Below, one piece after another: positions 17,733 through 25,758 of a stretch of 64,000 nucleotides of DNA. The notes under the pieces were generated by a model. It searched no databases. It saw only the letters and a list, made by a program, of their open reading frames with translations, and had not been told where the DNA came from. The stretch is from an uncultured Chitinophagaceae bacterium (GTDB lineage: Bacteria; Bacteroidota; Bacteroidia; Chitinophagales; Chitinophagaceae): the NCBI GenBank assembly GCA_936908745.1, contig CAKZFX010000014.1, positions 124,001-188,000 on the forward strand, in the 5' to 3' direction. The position numbers and the translations under genes were made by a program. How positions within the stretch are numbered: the first letter of the stretch is position 1; the number at the start of each line of letters is the position of its first letter.

Positions 17733-18977
17733 CTATTCGGTGATGGCCACACAGGGATGCATTTCCTTGATATAAAAAATGCCATCATAGGAACGGCTCC
17801 ATTGCAGTTTGCCATTCCAGAAATGATTGATGCCTTTTAGTTTGAAAGCTTCAGGATTCGTTGTGCTGTTTTGATACGAAGACAAATCAACAAATCCATA
17901 ATCTGCATCTCCCGGCCATTTTTCAAAAGCGTCTTTATGCGGTCTGCGAAGTTTATAAGGTTTAAACCCACCAGCCAGTCGTCCTGTGGTGCCGGTAGAA
18001 GAAGTAAAACCCATCACATAGCTCTGTGCTTCATTGCCCGGCATGGCGCAAAATAAAGTACCCATTGATTTGAAGTGGTCCTTCATAATATCGTTGACAT
18101 TTTTAATAATATGCGCACTCGCTGCCCACACAATAATCTTTTCATTTTTGTATTTTTCATTGACCAGCCAGTCAAGATTAGCGGCCATTTGTTCATCCCT
18201 TGCCTCATTTCGTTTATTAAAATCTTTTTGGTGGTTATCAGCAGACTGCTGGTTGAACCCTTTGAGGCTGTTCAGTAGCCGGTATACATAATCTTTCCCT
18301 TTTTGTTGTTCCCATAATTTAATGGCTTGTTGAAGCCATACATTGGCACTGTCATATTTTTTTGCATCAGACAGTAAACGTCCATAATATATCCTGAGGC
18401 TGTCTGAATGACTGACGATTTTTTCTTTCAGTTCTCCGATACCACTCAATGTACTTAACACCGAATCCAAAAAGAAGGAATAGTTGCGCCATGTATAGGA
18501 TCCGTGCAACTGGCTGTCAAATCCTGTAACGGTAATGGGGTTGGCAGATTTCAATGTGGCCGGTAAATATTCATAAAATAGTTCACGGCAGCCATTGCAA
18601 TACGTCCATATCGGGAAAATATTGGTTTGCAGGTAAACCCGCATCTGCACATCATTTGTTACCTCTTTTTGTCCTTCGGTCAGGGCGAAAAAATCGCTTT
18701 CAAAAGCCAGCACATTAAATCCTTTTTTCTCGTGGAGGTATTTAATGATCTTGGTTTTGGCCAGGAAGGCAGTGGCATCACCATGGTCCTGCTCACCCAG
18801 CATCACCACCCGTTTATCACCGATGGCTTTATCAATGGCTTCAAAACCGCTGTAATTGGTATCGGTTATGCTGCTGATCCGGCTGAAGTTTTTTGCCACA
18901 TATTCTTTAACGGACGATTGGGAAAAAGCAGGGGAAGAGCAGGCAAGTGCTATGATCAAAAAGAAATAACGATTCAT
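17733..18977 (-). CDS. Secreted erythromycin esterase-like protein
   Basis: From the ATG at 18977 the protein has 414 residues: signal peptide MNRYFFLIIALACSSPAFSQ, then the Ere/SuccA-like core with VVMLGEQDHGDATAF (catalytic His region), LAFESDFFAL and ...WAASAHIIKN. These are the Glu/His positions used by EreB-type hydrolases on macrolide lactones. Many family members have no proven antibiotic activity, so resistance cannot be claimed. The frame extends 30 codons further upstream, into repeat sequence; the signal peptide decides the start. Confidence 0.85.
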   Translation of the reverse strand: MNRYFFLIIALACSSPAFSQSSVKEYVAKNFSRISSITDTNYSGFEAIDKAIGDKRVVMLGEQDHGDATAFLAKTKIIKYLHEKKGFNVLAFESDFFALTEGQKEVTNDVQMRVYLQTNIFPIWTYCNGCRELFYEYLPATLKSANPITVTGFDSQLHGSYTWRNYSFFLDSVLSTLSGIGELKEKIVSHSDSLRIYYGRLLSDAKKYDSANVWLQQAIKLWEQQKGKDYVYRLLNSLKGFNQQSADNHQKDFNKRNEARDEQMAANLDWLVNEKYKNEKIIVWAASAHIIKNVNDIMKDHFKSMGTLFCAMPGNEAQSYVMGFTSSTGTTGRLAGGFKPYKLRRPHKDAFEKWPGDADYGFVDLSSYQNSTTNPEAFKLKGINHFWNGKLQWSRSYDGIFYIKEMHPCVAITE

Positions 18978-19029
18978 CCTTAAATATATAGTAAATAGAT
19001 TAAACGAAGCGCTACGATAGGAATTCAAA

Positions 19030-19127
19030 ACCACAAAGTGCACAAAGGAGAGGAACACAGAGCACACAAAGCTAATTTTTGAAATCTCCGTGTTTTTTGT
19101 GAACAGATTTTAGTCCTCTCTGTGGTT
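19030..19127. repeat. ACCACAAAG-family intergenic inverted repeat
   Basis: Begins ACCACAAAGTGCACAAAG, ends CTCTCTGTGGTT. The arms are imperfect complements. It is the first of two adjacent copies in the divergent gap between the erythromycin-esterase-like and MtfA-like genes. Confidence 0.8.
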
Positions 19128-19145
19128 AAATCTCATAAAATACGA

Positions 19146-19243
19146 AACCACAACGTACACAAAGAAGAACAGTACACAGGTCACAAAGCTGCTTTAAAGT
19201 TCTCTGTGTTCTTTGTGAAAAAACCTTTGTGCTCTCTGTGGTT
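19146..19243. repeat. ACCACAAAG-family intergenic inverted repeat, second adjacent copy
   Basis: Begins AACCACAACGTACACAAAG, ends GTGCTCTCTGTGGTT. It has the same length (98 bp) as the copy at 19030-19127 but clearly different bases, so the pair is diverged rather than a fresh tandem duplication. It ends 13 bases before the TATCTTTG box of the next gene. Confidence 0.8.
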
Positions 19244-19255
19244 AGATTTTACGAT

Positions 19256-19263
19256 TATCTTTG
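19256..19263 (+). promoter_or_regulatory. -7 box TATCTTTG before the MtfA-like gene
   Basis: Exact TAnnTTTG match ending 5 bases before the ATG at 19269. It supports that ATG over the in-frame upstream codons in the repeat. Confidence 0.6.
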
Positions 19264-19268
19264 AAGAA

Positions 19269-20066
19269 ATGGAAATAGTTGTTTATATCCTTATTGCTGT
19301 TGCCGCAATTATCCTCTTATTCTTTTTCCTGTTTAACAGCCATAAAAAGAAAGGACAGCAGCCGGTGCAACTAATGCCTGACTCTTACAAAGCGATATTG
19401 GCAAAAGAAATTCCTTTTTACATTCAGCTTTCAGAAGAGAATAAAGCAACGTTTGAACAACGTATGCAGGTGTTTTTGGCACGGGTAAGGATAACAGGCG
19501 TCAATACGCAGGTGGAAGATCTGGACCGTGTATTGGTAGCCGCCAGCGCCATCATCCCGATTTTTGGTTTTCCCGGCTGGGAGTATAATAACCTGCATGA
19601 AGTGTTATTGTATCCTGATTCATTTGGTGAAGAGTTTGAACAGGAAGGCGATCATCGCAGTACATTGGGTATGGTGGGCAGTGGCGCCATGAACCGTGTT
19701 ATGATCCTGTCGCAACATGAATTAAGACAAGCTTTTTTAAATAAAACGGGTAAGACCAATGTGGGTATTCACGAATTTGTCCACTTAGTAGATAAAACGG
19801 ACGGATCGGTGGACGGTGTTCCCAACCTTTTTATGGCACACCAGTATGTATTGCCATGGGTGCAACTGATGCATCAAAGCATTAAAGAAATTATGTCTGA
19901 TAAGTCAGATATCAATCCTTACGGTGCGACCAATGAAGCCGAGTTTTTTGCGGTGGTGTCCGAGTATTTCTTTGAACGGCCTGACCTGCTGCGTTCCAAA
20001 CATCCTGATCTATATGAATTGCTGGTAAAGATCTTTCATCAGCAGCCTTCTGTCAGCACTAAGTAA
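19269..20066 (+). CDS. MtfA/M90-type zinc peptidase, membrane anchored
   Basis: The 265-residue protein starts MEIVVYILIAVAAIILLFFFLF, an N-terminal anchor helix. A basic patch and a soluble domain follow, with GIHEFVHLVD (HExxH, residues about 180-184) and the downstream glutamate block NEAEFFAVVSEYFFE. This is the DUF980/M90 pattern of MtfA, which in E. coli binds the repressor Mlc and cleaves peptides. The membrane anchor is a Bacteroidota-style addition. The target is unknown here. Confidence 0.88.
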   Translation: MEIVVYILIAVAAIILLFFFLFNSHKKKGQQPVQLMPDSYKAILAKEIPFYIQLSEENKATFEQRMQVFLARVRITGVNTQVEDLDRVLVAASAIIPIFGFPGWEYNNLHEVLLYPDSFGEEFEQEGDHRSTLGMVGSGAMNRVMILSQHELRQAFLNKTGKTNVGIHEFVHLVDKTDGSVDGVPNLFMAHQYVLPWVQLMHQSIKEIMSDKSDINPYGATNEAEFFAVVSEYFFERPDLLRSKHPDLYELLVKIFHQQPSVSTK

Positions 20067-20115
20067 ACTTTTTGCGTGGTGCAACGGTCTGTTTGCACCT
20101 GTTGTCAGCGTTTTC

Positions 20116-20685
20116 ATGAGAAAATTAATATTCCTGCTGCTGATCTCCAGCTTTTTCCTTTCTTCCTGCTGGTGGATTAATGGCCGTCGTCCCGGCGAGC
20201 CTTATCATAAGGTTTGGGGCTACAAGCCTGTTTTCAGTAATGATCCCGAACTATACAAGGTAAAATCACAAGCGCCGCAACCAATGAAAGTGCCGGGTAA
20301 GATCTATGTGCGTGGCCATCTTATTTTCCAGGCCGATATCGGTTCGGGCATTCATGTGATTGACAGAACCGATCCGGCCAATCTGAAACCTGTTGGCTTT
20401 ATCAAAGTGATCGGCAATTCGGATATGTCTATCACCGGCAATTATATGTATGTAAACTCGATCACTTCGTTGGTGGTGGTTGACATCAGCGACTGGCAGG
20501 ATGTAAAAGAAGTGAAACGCATACCCAATGCATTTGTCGTGGGTGCTGAAGGCAATTATTACCGGCCTATGGTTCCCCTGCCTGAAAAGAACGTGTATTA
20601 TGAATGTACGGGCCTTTATGCACCCGGAATGGTGCAGACAGGCTGGGTAAGGGATTCTGTTTACAATTACTGTTACTACAATTAA
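20116..20685 (+). CDS. LVIVD-repeat lipoprotein, first of a pair
   Basis: The 189-residue protein has the lipoprotein signal MRKLIFLLLISSFFLSSC. Beta-propeller-like LVIVD repeats follow (IYVRGHLIFQADIGSGIHVIDRTDPANLKPVGFI; NYMYVNSITSLVVVDISDW). It is shorter than usual LVIVD proteins (often about 400 residues) and ends soon after the second repeat. A second lipoprotein with the same repeats starts 8 bp later, so the pair may act together or derive from a split ancestor. Expected location is the periplasm, lipid anchored. Confidence 0.82.
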   Translation: MRKLIFLLLISSFFLSSCWWINGRRPGEPYHKVWGYKPVFSNDPELYKVKSQAPQPMKVPGKIYVRGHLIFQADIGSGIHVIDRTDPANLKPVGFIKVIGNSDMSITGNYMYVNSITSLVVVDISDWQDVKEVKRIPNAFVVGAEGNYYRPMVPLPEKNVYYECTGLYAPGMVQTGWVRDSVYNYCYYN

Positions 20686-20693
20686 GATTTATT

Positions 20694-21440
20694 ATGCGTT
20701 TATTACAATTATTCATAACCGTTATTGCCATTTGTTTACTTGTTACGTCCTGTAGCAAAGAAAGCAATAACGAGGCAGCAGCAGGTACGGGTACCGGCGG
20801 CTCACTGGCAAGGTTTACTATTGCAGCCAACCATCTTTATCTTGCAGATTACAACCGGCTGGAAGTATATGATTTGGCCAATCCTGCCAACCCGGTGAAA
20901 AAGACACCGGTGGAACTTGGCTGGGGCATTGAAACCATTTTCCCTTATGGCGATAAATTATTTATCGGCTCAGCTGATGGCATGTTTATTTATTCCATTG
21001 CCAATCCATCAGCACCGGTTAAACTGGGCGAAGCACGACACTTACGTAGCTGCGACCCCGTCGTGGCAAAAGATAATATTGCCTATGTCACATTGCAGGG
21101 AAGCGGCAGGTGTGGCGCGGCCACAGATGGTCTATATATTTATGATGTCAGCAACATCACATCACCCGTACAAAAAAGCCTGCTGGAAATGTCAACGCCA
21201 TATGGCTTGGGTATTAAGGATTCGGTAGCTTTTATTTGCCGCAGGGATAAAGGGTTGACAGTGGTGAACGTTAAAAGCCCGACAGCGCCAAAGATCATGT
21301 ATACAAAAACGGATGCACCTGCCTACCTTGATGTGATACCCGTTGATAATATTCTCCTCTGTTATGTAAGTACAGGGTTATTGATCTACGACATCTCCAA
21401 TTTACATACGATTGTAAAAGTGGGAGAGATGGACTACTAA
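20694..21440 (+). CDS. LVIVD-repeat lipoprotein, second of a pair
   Basis: From the ATG at 20694 the protein has 248 residues: lipoprotein signal MRLLQLFITVIAICLLVTSC, then a Gly/Ala/Thr linker and four to five propeller-type repeats (LYLADYNRLEVYDLANPANPV; LFIGSADGMFIYSIANPSAPV; LYIYDVSNITSPV; LTVVNVKSPTAP; LLIYDISNLHTIV). It starts 8 bp after the previous gene and is clearly cotranscribed. No catalytic residues are evident; a binding or scaffolding role is inferred. Confidence 0.85.
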   Translation: MRLLQLFITVIAICLLVTSCSKESNNEAAAGTGTGGSLARFTIAANHLYLADYNRLEVYDLANPANPVKKTPVELGWGIETIFPYGDKLFIGSADGMFIYSIANPSAPVKLGEARHLRSCDPVVAKDNIAYVTLQGSGRCGAATDGLYIYDVSNITSPVQKSLLEMSTPYGLGIKDSVAFICRRDKGLTVVNVKSPTAPKIMYTKTDAPAYLDVIPVDNILLCYVSTGLLIYDISNLHTIVKVGEMDY

Positions 21441-21469
21441 AAGTGTGTAGTGTTAGTATATGAAAAAAT

Positions 21470-21493
21470 AAGGCCCCGGATTAACGGGGCCTT
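21470..21493. terminator. Terminator between convergent genes
   Basis: AAGGCCCCG (21470-21478), loop GATTAA, CGGGGCCTT (21485-21493). The A-tract before it also allows termination of the minus-strand gene. Confidence 0.85.
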
Positions 21494-21498
21494 GTCTG

Positions 21499-22173
21499 TT
21501 AAGCTATTTTCTGAAAGCTGACACACTCTCTTAGTTCTTTTTCTGTGTAAGCCTTGTTGTATTGTTTTAATACGTCATCCGGTACGCCATTCCATTGGTT
21601 GGCCACGTTGCCCATATAGCCGATATCTTTTACACCTATTTCGGAAGTATAAAAACCGCTGGCGGTCAGGTTGCGCATCAGGGAGAAGAAAGCCACCCCG
21701 TGTTTTAATTCAGGTTTGTCTTTCGCCCTTTCAGGATAAGCGATCAGGCCCACCATTTCAATCTGTTGTTGCTGGCTGCAATCTTTAAAAGCTTTTTCAT
21801 AGCGTTTAATACATTGCATATCCAGCCAGCGCAAACCTCCTTTCATCGGTGTCTGGTGCTGTGGCATATCTTTTACAATAAAGGCGATGAACTCCGGTAC
21901 TTTCGCATCGCTGGCGCTGCCGCTTACTTCATCTTTCGGGATAATGATATCGGCCAGCACCGTAATAGTTGCCATTTCATGGGCGGTAAATACATCGTCC
22001 ATGGCCAGCAATCTTTTTTCATTCTTAATCTCGTCCGGGTTACGGTCGAGGCTGAAAACCGGGTCGGCAGCTTTTGCATCCGCTTTTTTATCGTCTGTAT
22101 TACAGCCTGCAATCACAGCTGGAACAGCAACGGCGCCCGTGGCAATGAGTTTGAGTGATTTTCTGCGATCCAT
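21499..22173 (-). CDS. Gluconate 2-dehydrogenase subunit 3-like protein
   Basis: The 224-residue protein has a twin-arginine-type N-terminus, MDRRKSLKLIATGAVAVPAV, with a possible lipobox at IAGC. It has the subunit-3 pattern LTAHEMATITVLADIIIPKDE-like (here FTAHEMATITVLADIIIPKD), then GLRWLDMQ and FFSLMRNLTASGFYTS. In Gram-negative gluconate and sorbitol dehydrogenases this subunit escorts the flavoprotein through Tat. It lies downstream of the GMC flavoprotein gene (79-bp gap), same strand. Confidence 0.9.
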   Translation of the reverse strand: MDRRKSLKLIATGAVAVPAVIAGCNTDDKKADAKAADPVFSLDRNPDEIKNEKRLLAMDDVFTAHEMATITVLADIIIPKDEVSGSASDAKVPEFIAFIVKDMPQHQTPMKGGLRWLDMQCIKRYEKAFKDCSQQQQIEMVGLIAYPERAKDKPELKHGVAFFSLMRNLTASGFYTSEIGVKDIGYMGNVANQWNGVPDDVLKQYNKAYTEKELRECVSFQKIA

Positions 22174-22252
22174 ATAAATTAGTTTATAGTTTGTTGTTTA
22201 TAGTTTCGGAAACTTTTAATTGGAACCATCACTATAAACTTCGAACAGGTTT

Positions 22253-24004
22253 TTACAGGTTCTGTTTTTTCATTTCATCAATAATATATTCACTGGCACG
22301 CATGCTCAATGCAAGGATGGTCCAGGTAATATTTTTATCCGCCTGTGATACAAACTGGCCGCCATCCACACAGAAGAGATTTTTGCAATCATGCGCCTGG
22401 CTCCATTTGTTCAACGCGGATGTTTTAGGATCGTTGCCCATGCGCACCGTACCGGCTTCGTGGATGATCTCACCGGGTTTGCTTAAGCCCCAGTTGTTTT
22501 TTTCATCATCATCACCGCCCCAGGTGATCACGGCACCCATATTGTGCATGATCTCTTTAAAGGTTTCTTTCATGTGTTTGGCCTGTTTGATCTCATGCTC
22601 ACTCCATTTCACATTGAATTTCAAAACAGGGATACCGTATTTATCAACCACGTTCGGATCAATAGCGCAATAGTTGGTAGCAACCGGGATTGCTTCACCA
22701 CGACCGGCCATACCTACACCGGCACCATAGAAGTAGCGGTAATCTTCTTTCAGCGAAGCTCCATAACCACCACCTTCTTTTTGTTTGCCTTTTACCAGGT
22801 ATTTACCATTCAGGTTTTCAATGCCCCAGCTAAAACCGTATGCAGGCTGGCTCATGCCGCCCCAATATTCAATATGATAACCTCTTGGGAAATCTAATTT
22901 TTTATTATCCAGCCACCAGGGTGAATAAACGTGCAGACCACCCACGCCATCTTCATTGTATCGTTTACGATCAAAGAGTTCAGGCAATACGCCGCCTAAA
23001 GCAGCGCCGGTTGAATCATGTAAATATTTACCAACAACATCGCTGTTATTTGCCAGACCATTTGCATGACGTTGTGATTTTGAGTTCAGCAACAGCCTTG
23101 CACTTTCGCAGGCACTGGCAGCCAGGATCACCACACGGCCTTCCACCTGGTATTCCATCATATCTTCTTTGCTGATATACGATACACCGGTTGCCAAACC
23201 TTCAGCATTGGTGATCACTTCCCTTGCCATACAATTGGCCATCACATCCACATTGCCCGTTTTCATGGCAGGATAGATCAACACATTAGGAGAGGAGAAG
23301 TCAGCTTTCCAGTAGCTGCAGTTACGGTTACATTGCCCGCAGAACTGGCAGGCGCCACGGCCATCTTTATTATCGGGGAGTGGTTCAGTCAGGATAGAAA
23401 GACGGGATGGGATCACATTCACACCGGCCTGCGAAGCTGCATTTTTAATATACAGTTCATGTAAACGTGGCTTTGGTGGTTTCAGGAAGATGCCATCCGG
23501 ATCGTTTTCCAATCCTTCATTGGTTCCGAATATGCCGATCATTTTATCAATGCGGTCATAATAAGGTTTGATCTCATCATAGCCGATCGGCCAGTCGTCG
23601 CCGAGGCCATCAATACTTTTGCGTTTGAAATCTTTTGGGCCAAAACGTAAGGAGATACGTCCCCAGTGATTGGTGCGGCCCCCGAGCATTCTTGCACGCC
23701 ACCACATCCAGTCTGTACCGCTTTCTTTTGTAAACGGCTCTTCGGGAATATCCCAGCCATAATACGAAGCATCAAAATCACCAAAGGGGCGCAGTTTGGT
23801 GCTGGCGCCACGGCGTGGCGATTCCCATGGATTTTTTAATTGTGTCACGTTCTTAACAGGATCATACATAAATCCCGCCTCGATGATACAAACCTTTAAA
23901 CCGGCATTGGCCAAAACATATGCAGCCATACCACCACCGGCGCCGGAGCCGACGATCACTGCATCATATTTTTTTGGTTGTTTCTTAACCTGGAAATCTC
24001 CCAT
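22253..24004 (-). CDS. GMC family FAD oxidoreductase
   Basis: The 583-residue protein has the FAD-binding VIVGSGAGGGMAAYVLANAG at about residues 15-34, LGGRTNHWG, and a conserved Cys cluster CQFCGQCNRNCSYWK (about residues 217-231) typical of gluconate-dehydrogenase-like GMC enzymes. The C-terminal HEAGTVRMG and NITWTILALSMRASEYI hold the active-site region. It has no Tat signal of its own, fitting export with the subunit-3 partner. The sugar or alcohol substrate is unknown. No cytochrome subunit gene is adjacent, so the electron acceptor is unclear. It lies 14 bp after the TPR lipoprotein gene. Confidence 0.93.
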   Translation of the reverse strand: MGDFQVKKQPKKYDAVIVGSGAGGGMAAYVLANAGLKVCIIEAGFMYDPVKNVTQLKNPWESPRRGASTKLRPFGDFDASYYGWDIPEEPFTKESGTDWMWWRARMLGGRTNHWGRISLRFGPKDFKRKSIDGLGDDWPIGYDEIKPYYDRIDKMIGIFGTNEGLENDPDGIFLKPPKPRLHELYIKNAASQAGVNVIPSRLSILTEPLPDNKDGRGACQFCGQCNRNCSYWKADFSSPNVLIYPAMKTGNVDVMANCMAREVITNAEGLATGVSYISKEDMMEYQVEGRVVILAASACESARLLLNSKSQRHANGLANNSDVVGKYLHDSTGAALGGVLPELFDRKRYNEDGVGGLHVYSPWWLDNKKLDFPRGYHIEYWGGMSQPAYGFSWGIENLNGKYLVKGKQKEGGGYGASLKEDYRYFYGAGVGMAGRGEAIPVATNYCAIDPNVVDKYGIPVLKFNVKWSEHEIKQAKHMKETFKEIMHNMGAVITWGGDDDEKNNWGLSKPGEIIHEAGTVRMGNDPKTSALNKWSQAHDCKNLFCVDGGQFVSQADKNITWTILALSMRASEYIIDEMKKQNL

Positions 24005-24018
24005 GATTGTTACAGATT

Positions 24019-25128
24019 TTATTGTGCTTTTTTATATTCAAACTGAGGATGCGTTAAAAGATAAGTGTCCAGCATTTGCTGGTTAAACTTTGTATTGTTT
24101 TTATAAGCAGTAATATAATAGTCAGCTTTTTCCTGGTTCCCCTCCGTTACATAGGTATCAATCAATTCGATCAATACGCTTTCAAAACCAGGATCATTCT
24201 TGTATGTTTTCTCATAATAGCTGAGTGCTACATCTGTTTTTCCTTCCATTTTATAGATAATTCCCCTGAAGTAATCAAGAAAAGGATCTTTATCGATGAA
24301 TTGATCCAGCTTGTCAACGGCTTCAATCGCTTTTGCATAATCCTTGCGTATGATATACGCATCAATCATCAGCAAATCGATATTGGGCATGTCCGGGAAT
24401 GTTGCTTTAAAATCTTCCAATTGCTCTAAATATTTATCCTCATCATAATCTTTATAGAGCATGATCGCCATCAGGCGCACCGATTTTTGGTTTTTGATAT
24501 TGGAAGGAAGACCGGTATAAAACTTTTCAGCTTTTTCATAATCGCCGGTTTTCATATAATTACGCATTTTAGAAATGCTGCTGGCTATCTCTGCTCCATC
24601 ATTGCTTTTGTTGCCGCTGAATACTTTGGCAAGGTCGGCAACGGTTTTGCTGAATGATTCGCCACTGAGATAAATATAGATATCAGCAATGCGGGGTTTG
24701 CCTTTATACTTTGTCAACTCTATATCGTGGTAATTAAGACCATCTGTTGCAAAGAGACGGAAGACCAGATGATGGACGCCGTCTTTTTCATAGTGCTTTA
24801 CCAATTTGTATTGACCTTCATCACCCAGCGACTGAACGATTTTATCACCCATGTCTAACTGGTGCCAGATGCTTTTCATTTCCTTTTTTATCTGGTTGCT
24901 ATATTTAGAATCACCTGCTTTGGCAATTCTTTCAGAAAATACATCCACGTCCATCAACTCGCTGAAATAACGAGGCTGTTTTTTATTGATACTCGAATCA
25001 ATATTGTGGGCCACTTCGAGGGCTTCTTCTTTAGAAAGCGGTTGCTCTTTTTCTTTACAGGAAAAAAGAAACAGGGGAGTGCATAAAATAATTAACAACC
25101 GGCAGAATCCTGGTGACAGATATTGCAT
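24019..25128 (-). CDS. TPR-containing lipoprotein
   Basis: From the ATG at 25128 the protein has 369 residues: signal MQYLSPGFCRLLIILCTPLFLFSC with lipobox Cys. A DUF-like alpha/beta region follows (about residues 30-180, with HLVFRLFATDGLNYHDIEL). Then come helical TPR-like repeats (KTGDYEKAEKFYTGLPS, KDYAKAIEAVDKL, KTDVALSYYEKTYKNDP, GNQEKADYYITAYK). I recognise no specific role. It is the first gene of the GMC/subunit-3 set on the minus strand, so it may be a partner, but many Bacteroidota have such proteins elsewhere. Confidence 0.82.
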   Translation of the reverse strand: MQYLSPGFCRLLIILCTPLFLFSCKEKEQPLSKEEALEVAHNIDSSINKKQPRYFSELMDVDVFSERIAKAGDSKYSNQIKKEMKSIWHQLDMGDKIVQSLGDEGQYKLVKHYEKDGVHHLVFRLFATDGLNYHDIELTKYKGKPRIADIYIYLSGESFSKTVADLAKVFSGNKSNDGAEIASSISKMRNYMKTGDYEKAEKFYTGLPSNIKNQKSVRLMAIMLYKDYDEDKYLEQLEDFKATFPDMPNIDLLMIDAYIIRKDYAKAIEAVDKLDQFIDKDPFLDYFRGIIYKMEGKTDVALSYYEKTYKNDPGFESVLIELIDTYVTEGNQEKADYYITAYKNNTKFNQQMLDTYLLTHPQFEYKKAQ

Positions 25129-25236
25129 GCCTGAAAGTACAATATCAGGCAAACTCAAAAAAATAAAATTGATTACCGGCTTTACACTGATCAACTTTAT
25201 TCAATAAAACGAACAACTGTAATTGAAGCAATAAAA

Positions 25237-25258
25237 AAAGCAGCGATATCGCTGCTTT
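25237..25258 (-). terminator. Terminator of the RRM gene
   Basis: Perfect 22-bp palindrome AAAGCAGCGAT/ATCGCTGCTTT; on the minus strand it is followed by seven Ts. It lies 22 bp after the RRM stop codon. Confidence 0.85.
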
Positions 25259-25280
25259 ATATGATACTATAAAAAAGTTA

Positions 25281-25697
25281 TCAGAAACGTCTGCGGTCAC
25301 GGTTGTAACCACCGCCACCTCCGCTGCCACCACCATATCCACCTCCGCTGCCACCGCCATAGCCACCACCTCTTGATCCGCCGCCACGGTTGCCACCGCC
25401 ACCATATCCGCCTCCGCCATAACCACCACCACGATTGCCGCCGCCACCGCCGCCTTGTTTATCGTCAGCAGGTTTTACCACCAGCACTTTTTTACCGATC
25501 GGTAAATCATTCAAACCTTCAATTGCTTCTTTTGCTTCTGCATCGTTAGGCATTTCAACAAAGCCAAAGCCACGGCTCTTACCTGTTTCTCTGTCCATTG
25601 AAACTTTAGCCGAGATCACAGTTCCGAATTTGTCAAAAAATTCTTCCAACTCAGCATCATCCATATCATAGGGCAAACCCGCCACAAACAATTTCAT
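25281..25697 (-). CDS. RRM RNA-binding protein with Gly/Arg-rich tail
   Basis: The 138-residue protein has a single RRM at residues 1-79 with RNP2 LFVAGL (3-8) and RNP1 RGFGFVEM (about 42-49). A low-complexity tail of GGG, GGY and NRGG units (about 80-130) and NRDRRRF follow. Cyanobacterial and Bacteroidota RRM-RGG proteins of this type are often cold-induced; that is family knowledge. The tail suits multivalent RNA binding. A TACATTTG box lies 14 bases upstream and a clean terminator downstream, so it is a single-gene unit. Confidence 0.93.
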   Translation of the reverse strand: MKLFVAGLPYDMDDAELEEFFDKFGTVISAKVSMDRETGKSRGFGFVEMPNDAEAKEAIEGLNDLPIGKKVLVVKPADDKQGGGGGGNRGGGYGGGGYGGGGNRGGGSRGGGYGGGSGGGYGGGSGGGGGYNRDRRRF

Positions 25698-25711
25698 ACG
25701 CCAATTTTTTA

Positions 25712-25719
25712 CAAATGTA
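25712..25719 (-). promoter_or_regulatory. -7 box TACATTTG of the RRM gene
   Basis: The plus strand shows CAAATGTA. A TTG about 22 bases further upstream on the minus strand (plus 25742-25745 region) could be the -33 element, which makes this the best promoter candidate in the window. Confidence 0.6.
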
Positions 25720-25758
25720 GGAAAGAACGGTTATTGTAGTCCAACTTTTTACACATAC

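Noticed and set aside
17733..18977. Calling the erythromycin-esterase-like gene a macrolide resistance gene
   Set aside because: Only the fold-level motifs are seen; most such secreted homologs in Bacteroidota have no shown macrolide activity.
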